Part shown: positions 59,701 to 64,000 of the stretch, one piece after another
Numbering within the stretch: the first letter of the stretch is position 1
How the letters are laid out: every line of letters starts with the position of its first letter
Source of the DNA: Neospora caninum Liverpool
Taxonomy: Eukaryota; Apicomplexa; Conoidasida; Eucoccidiorida; Sarcocystidae
Reading direction: 5' to 3'
DNA length: 64,000 nucleotides
Assembly: GCF_000208865.1 (NCBI RefSeq)
Contig: NC_018393.1
Location: forward strand, 2,994,714-3,058,713
Position numbers and translations under genes: made by a program
The notes under the pieces: generated by a model
Told to the model about the DNA's origin: nothing
Databases searched by the model: none
What the model saw: the letters and a program-made list of their open reading frames with translations, nothing else

Positions 59701-62578
59701 TTCGTTTTCGAAGGAGCCCTCAATGAATTTCGCGCCAGCGGACGCGCGCAAGTCGCAAGAAGCCTCTAGGTGGGAAGCAGCGAGCGTCTCGCCGTCCAAA
59801 CTGCCCCGGACACAAGCCGAGGGCGCGGAATTCGGAAACAGCGTTCCGTCCCGTGCTCGACCAAGAACCCGGACGTGTGCCGCACAGAGACGAACATCAG
59901 GCAGGACACTGCCACAGTCTTCTCGTCCATTAACCTGAGAGTCGAGACACGCGGCGACGCTTAGTCATGAATCACACGACCTATCGACTGACTTGACCAA
60001 CTGCCGAACAGACCGTGGACGGCTTACACTGTATGTGAGGTGCGTCAGGACAGCTCGTGCAACGCTGAAGCACATTTTCCTGCCCGTGCACTTCTGGAAG
60101 ACAGAAGGCGGCAACCAGTCCCAGTCGCGTGAAGCTTGCGAGTCACCCGTTTCCTTCGTTTGGGCACTCGACGCGCGCGCCTTTGCAGGTCCCCAACTTT
60201 GGGCGCCGTCCGGGTTCGCGTCACCGGCGCCGTTTCCTGCTCCGTATCCGCCGCGGGAATCTCTCTCCGCGCTTTCCGTGGGTTTCCAAGGTTCTTTCCA
60301 TTCCGCAGGCAGTCCCTTGTCGAGAAGGATGCGTTTTAAGAGCCAGTAGCAACTGTGGAGTGCAGACAGAAACCGGAGCAACAGAGGCAGAGTTCCACTT
60401 ACACCACGACCGCCGAGCAATCGGCGACTCCACGGCCCACAGACGGAAAAGAGTCGAGCGCATGCAGGCATCAACTGGAGCGATGCCCGCGTCTGAGACG
60501 AACGCGTCTCACAGATCGCGGTGGACGCTGCGGGCCTGTCTCAACTGCGCTCTCGCGTGGCCGACGGCAGTTTCCGGAAGGCCCCCAACACAAGCGTCTA
60601 TATCTCCCCGTCATGGGCCCCAAAGGAATGAAGTCGGCAGAAACCCGACTAATCCCGGGAGGCTTCCCGTTCATCGACGCCACCACGAGACGCTGACAAC
60701 GTTGCAACGAAGCCACATACACGAACAGGGAACGCGAGGCGCAGTCGTGTGAGAACGATTTCTGTTTGTTTCCGAAGCTGCATGCAGCTGCATGCACATC
60801 GGCCTCGCGGCCAGGCGGCGGCCCGGTGCTATCTCCCCGCGCCTGCGCAGCAGGTTCCCATGCACACTGGCCGCAAGGCGTGCGTGGCGGGATCAGCACG
60901 CCGAGACAGACTGCCGTCTCACCTGTCCATGAGAAGAGGGTCATCGTACCGGTACGCGACGCAGCAGCAGGCCGGAAGAAGGACTTCATCGATTTTTCGA
61001 ACGAGTTGATCTCCCAGCGCCTCCTGCAGCGTGCGGAAGGCGGCGGCGGAGGCCGCAGCTCCCAGCGCGTGCGCAGCCCCCAACGACCCGCCGCGCCAGG
61101 CTTTCTGCCCTCCCAGGCCTCGCTGCGCACTCTCCTGCCCGCGGCTGTCGGCCTGCGTCCGCACATGTTGAGTTCCGCGCGTCAGGGACTGCGAGAGAAG
61201 CAAGCAGCTGGCGTAGGTTTGCAGGAGTTTCTCCGCAGGGAGCGTCCCCACCAAAGAAGCGGCGGCCGCACCCATTCGAGTCAAATCTTCCCGTGAAAGA
61301 TCGACGGCTCTTCTCTCAGAAGGCGACGCGAAACCCATCGGAGAGCTTACACTCTCGGCAGCGCTCAGGGGAGGATGCGCTAGAGAACAACTGCGATGGA
61401 GAGGCGCGTTCGTTTCCCGCTCGGGGCTTTGAGCAGAATTCAGAAAGGGTGGCGACGGACCGCCGTCTCCGCGCACTGGCCACCGCGGGACATCTGCAGA
61501 GACACGCCCGTCACTCGGGACCCAGGCGCGTCCACTCGCGTCCGCCGTCGGCGAACCCGATCCCAGAAACGGCTCGCCAGGTGGACACGCACCCCATGCG
61601 TTTGCAGGCAACGCGTCCGTGGGTGCGCCAGGTGCACGCCGCGATGCACGCCCCGGACTCTCTGTGCAAGAATGGTTTGGGGAGAGTCTCCCTGATCCAA
61701 GAAACGCGCTCGCGCCTAAGAGCGTCGCGGCGCGCTGCTGCGCACAAAATTCAATCACTCGCCACAGCGCCTCCGCGGTGACGTGGTCTTCTTGATTGAA
61801 AACGAACAGGGACTGCCGAACACACCGACACATCTGCGGACCGCCCTGCTGTGGGGTGTACGTCCACTGCTGCGGCACCAGGGTGCCGAGGCTGCCACTA
61901 GAAAACAGAGGAAAGCCGTCCAAAAGGTCTGCGCCGACCGGCGCCGTCATCGACACCACCTGCATTTGCAAGGCGACGTCCAGGGAAGAGTCTTTGTTGG
62001 CAGGCGCCTGGCCATCCGAAATTTCTTGCGTGTTCCTCCACCATCCTGAGTTCGCCGGCGTCTCCTAAGGGAGCAGCACCACCACGCAAAAGCACACACG
62101 TTAAGAGTTAATTCGCACCAACGCGATCCGCGCATTTGGAACTGTTTGAAAACAACTACCCACAAAATCTCCATCACATGACACACACACCGGGGGAGAT
62201 TAGACCAGCATGCAACGTCACAGAAATAGCACGGCCGTTGCCCGGGTCTAGGACTGTTGCCATTCCAAACTTGTCGGCCGACCCCTTCCCCCCTAGTTGT
62301 GGATATATTTCAACCGTGACTGGATCCGATGGACGGCCTGAATTTCGCATATAAGTGTCTTTCGTGGAGTTTACCTGATTCATCGGTGCGTGGCTGTCGG
62401 TGGGAGACGGGACAGGTGGAGATTCCCCGCCTTCAGGAGGAGGCCGACACCGGTACTTTGTTTGCGTGATGGTCAGCACAACCTTCTTGTTGTCTTCTTC
62501 TCGACTGTTCTGTTTGTCGGCTGCGGCCGCTTCTGCTCCCGCAGGAACCTCTTCACCCAAAAAGCTGAAGTCTGCCAT
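56754..62578 (-). CDS. Tubby C-terminal domain protein (TULP-like, 1,123 aa)
   Basis: Exons, 5' to 3': 62578-62375, 62064-60923, 60352-60028, 59934-59690, 58733-57616, 57091-56754; phases match and total 1,124 codons. The N-terminus (MADFSFLGEEVPAGAEAAAA) and exon 2 are mainly low complexity with helical blocks (EALWRVIEFCAQQRAATLLG). The Tubby domain spans about residue 630 to the end: a first strand split by an intron (SMHL/YLHCEFRRVRS), YPHVYLLLVDA, AKVLLLCGRRQ, EFLGTLHGSFWGTKFSVTNWG split around its glycine loop, HFERNLRGDMPRQMRVRLNR, KWDESLQAYSLPFFGRAKVA, and DVFALDFRAPVRLFEAFAIA. Large charged inserts lie between the central strands. The family binds phosphoinositides and traffics ciliary cargo in animals. 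Here the basic cluster after the AGRK-like motif is weak (CGRRQSEH), so lipid affinity is uncertain. Identification is firm; function is inferred. Confidence 0.9.
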
Positions 62579-63863
62579 GTTTCTTCCGTGTCGCCAAAAC
62601 TGCAGCGGGGCCGCTCTTGAAAGGTGGACTTCCGAGCTCTACGCGTCTCGGCTCCACAGCAGCCACATGATCACTCCTTTCCCCAAACTTGAAACCCTAA
62701 CCCTAAAAAAGCAGGCACACGGGTCAAGTGACCACTGATTGTACATCACATGTAAACATATCGAGGCCGACGTATATAGTACACACACGCGTACCTACAT
62801 GTACGTAGCTATCTACGCATCTGCATATACAGGTGTAGGCGGATTTTTGTGTGTGTACGCGCGCCCGTGTTGACGTCTTTCAAAGAGGAAATCCATAGCA
62901 CTTCTCTGGAGGGTGGAGAGAGACAGCCGACCTCCGTCGCAGCGTACTGGAGGCACGGCAGGTCGCCAGCTCCCCTCCGCAAATTGAGATGTGCAGGCAA
63001 ACAGACACCACGAAAGCCCGAGCAGTCGATTTGGCTCAGAATGCAACGAAGGGAAGTTGCCCATAAGACATGCAAGGTTCAGCTGCACACAATCTTCGAA
63101 CCTGGGAAAGAGTTTTTTCCGGCCACTGACAGCGAAACGCATGCATTAGGACGAGAGGGGGGAGAGGAGAGAAGGCGTGGAAGACACGTGCACGCTGGAA
63201 AAGCTTTAGGTTTTCCCGCACGCGATCCCAAGACTCGTGAATCCGTGTTTTTTACAGAGACACCCGCCTTCTGCGAACATTCAAAACTTTGGTCTGCATT
63301 GGTTCGCGGTAAAAGTATGACGCAACACCGCGCTAGAAAAAGGCGAGGGGACCGGCTAGATAATCGGCGCGCATGCCATCTGGATGGCCACAAGACCTCA
63401 CAAAAGGTGGGCGCCGGCAGAGAAACTGCGCACTTCTCCGATAGCCACAAGCCTGGCGATTTCCAAGTACCAGAATGACACAGCACGCACTTGCTCTCCG
63501 TGCTGAGAAAAACTGGGTCAAATATCGAACCACCGAGCCAGTACTCCAGCGGACTAGGACAGTAGCCGCCACGGATCATCGCCGCGCTTGGGCGTCTGGT
63601 GCTGAAAAGTTGTCGAGCCTCCTGAAATGCCTGTGGCCGGCAAGCGAGAGAAAAAGAATCACAGCTTGAGCAAGCCAAGGGCTGGGCGAAGAAATCAGAG
63701 TTTTGGAGGATGACGGCGTGCCGACTGGAAAGTCAGTTTTCAGACCCGATGGGCCGCGGTTAGCTTGAAGCGACGCAAACAGTTCCCTTCACATAGGCAG
63801 ACCTGTATCGATCCCGAGCGCCCTGTAGGGTTTCATACTTGTTCACGGCACCGGGATGAACTG
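62579..63863. promoter_or_regulatory. Divergent intergenic region upstream of the Tubby gene
   Basis: This lies between the Tubby gene start (-) and the partial gene starting at 63864 (+). Overlapping frames at 62849-63478 (+) and 63079-63678 (-) show no coding character beyond their length. A GCATGC-type element is present near 63139 and again near 63370. The stretch includes the telomere-like repeat described separately. Confidence 0.35.
62692..62707. repeat. Short interstitial telomere-like repeat
   Basis: AAACCCTAACCCTAAA contains about two CCCTAA(A) units, matching the apicomplexan/plant type telomere motif. It is isolated, 115 bp upstream of the Tubby gene start, and too short to imply a former telomere. 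A telobox-like promoter element is another possibility. Confidence 0.6.
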
Positions 63864-64000
63864 ATGAACAACACAAACAATCCGCTCGTGGACATCAAGG
63901 GTGTCGCCACAGATACTCTGTGGCACATGGTGTCGGAGGTGCGTCTACAAACCCACAACGGTCTAGAACTGCGGCTGGAGACTCTTGCGGGCTTCTCGAT
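63864..64000 (+). CDS. Probable N-terminus of a gene running off the window
   Basis: From ATG 63864 the frame is open to the window edge and reads MNNTNNPLVDIKGVATDTLW, then HMVSEVRLQTHNGLELRLET. The balance of hydrophobic and charged residues is typical of protein. With 45 codons visible, no family can be named. Confidence 0.4.
   Translation, partial: MNNTNNPLVDIKGVATDTLWHMVSEVRLQTHNGLELRLETLAGFS

Noticed and set aside
58958..59938. 326-codon plus-strand frame
   Set aside because: It is antisense to Tubby exon 4 and the following intron. The minus strand there has phase-consistent splice sites and yields a strand of the Tubby fold, so the plus frame is a shadow.
1..64000. CRISPR arrays, rRNA, tRNA, transposons or phage-like genes
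   Set aside because: No regularly spaced repeats, no recognisable rRNA or tRNA cores, and no transposase or reverse-transcriptase motifs were seen on reading both strands.

Overview
The window looks like nuclear DNA of a coccidian apicomplexan, most likely from the Toxoplasma/Neospora/Hammondia/Besnoitia group. The genes are intron-rich, with GT-AG introns often ending in TTTGCAG-like acceptors. TGCATGC-type motifs are frequent between genes. Proteins carry long Ser/Ala/Gly/Arg-rich low-complexity stretches, and there is a RAP-domain protein and an ankyrin-linked class II histone deacetylase. All gene models were assembled by hand from frame, splice-site and phase continuity. No species call is possible from sequence alone.

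Layout. 1.4-8.2 kb (+): an 11-exon membrane protein of about 1,158 aa with one apparent frame break. 9.7-16.9 kb (-): a RAP-domain, probably organellar RNA-binding protein (about 1,956 aa). 16.9-19.4 kb: divergent intergenic region rich in TGCATGC elements, with one small ORF. 19.4-27.4 kb (+): ankyrin-repeat class II histone deacetylase (10 exons, 1,348 aa). 30.8-34.2 kb (-): single-exon coiled-coil/low-complexity protein (1,137 aa). From about 34.4 kb the DNA is visibly more AT-rich and several introns are very short (49, 54 and 61 nt). 34.5-34.9 kb (-): 122-aa protein. 35.3-38.2 kb (+): SPATA17-like IQ-motif protein (8 exons, 266 aa). 38.9-41.1 kb (-): NME7-type nucleoside diphosphate kinase (DM10 + two NDK domains, 390 aa). 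41.4-42.0 kb (-): very small candidate gene. 42.2-42.6 kb (-): 118-aa secreted acidic protein. 43.6-47.7 kb (-): inositol-5-phosphatase-like EEP-fold protein with an N-terminal signal sequence (709 aa). 50.9-55.5 kb (+): protein with a sperm-tail PG-rich (SHIPPO) repeat (about 704 aa). 56.8-62.6 kb (-): Tubby-domain protein (6 exons, 1,123 aa), in GC-rich DNA again. A gene start at 63.86 kb runs off the window.

How it fits together. Four genes between 35 and 62.6 kb (SPATA17-like, NME7, PG-rich repeat, Tubby) belong to families tied in other eukaryotes to cilia, flagella or basal bodies. In a coccidian the only flagellated stage is the microgamete, so this may be a locus of flagellar or male-gamete genes. 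That is inference from homology and clustering, not something the DNA proves. The left part holds gene-regulation proteins (histone deacetylase, RAP protein) expected in all stages.

Limits. Exon ends were fixed by phase matching. Most models sum to a whole number of codons with no internal stops, but the donors at about 5121 and 11580, exon 3 of the first gene, and the last exon of the PG-rich-repeat gene remain uncertain. No tRNA, rRNA, CRISPR array or mobile element was recognised.
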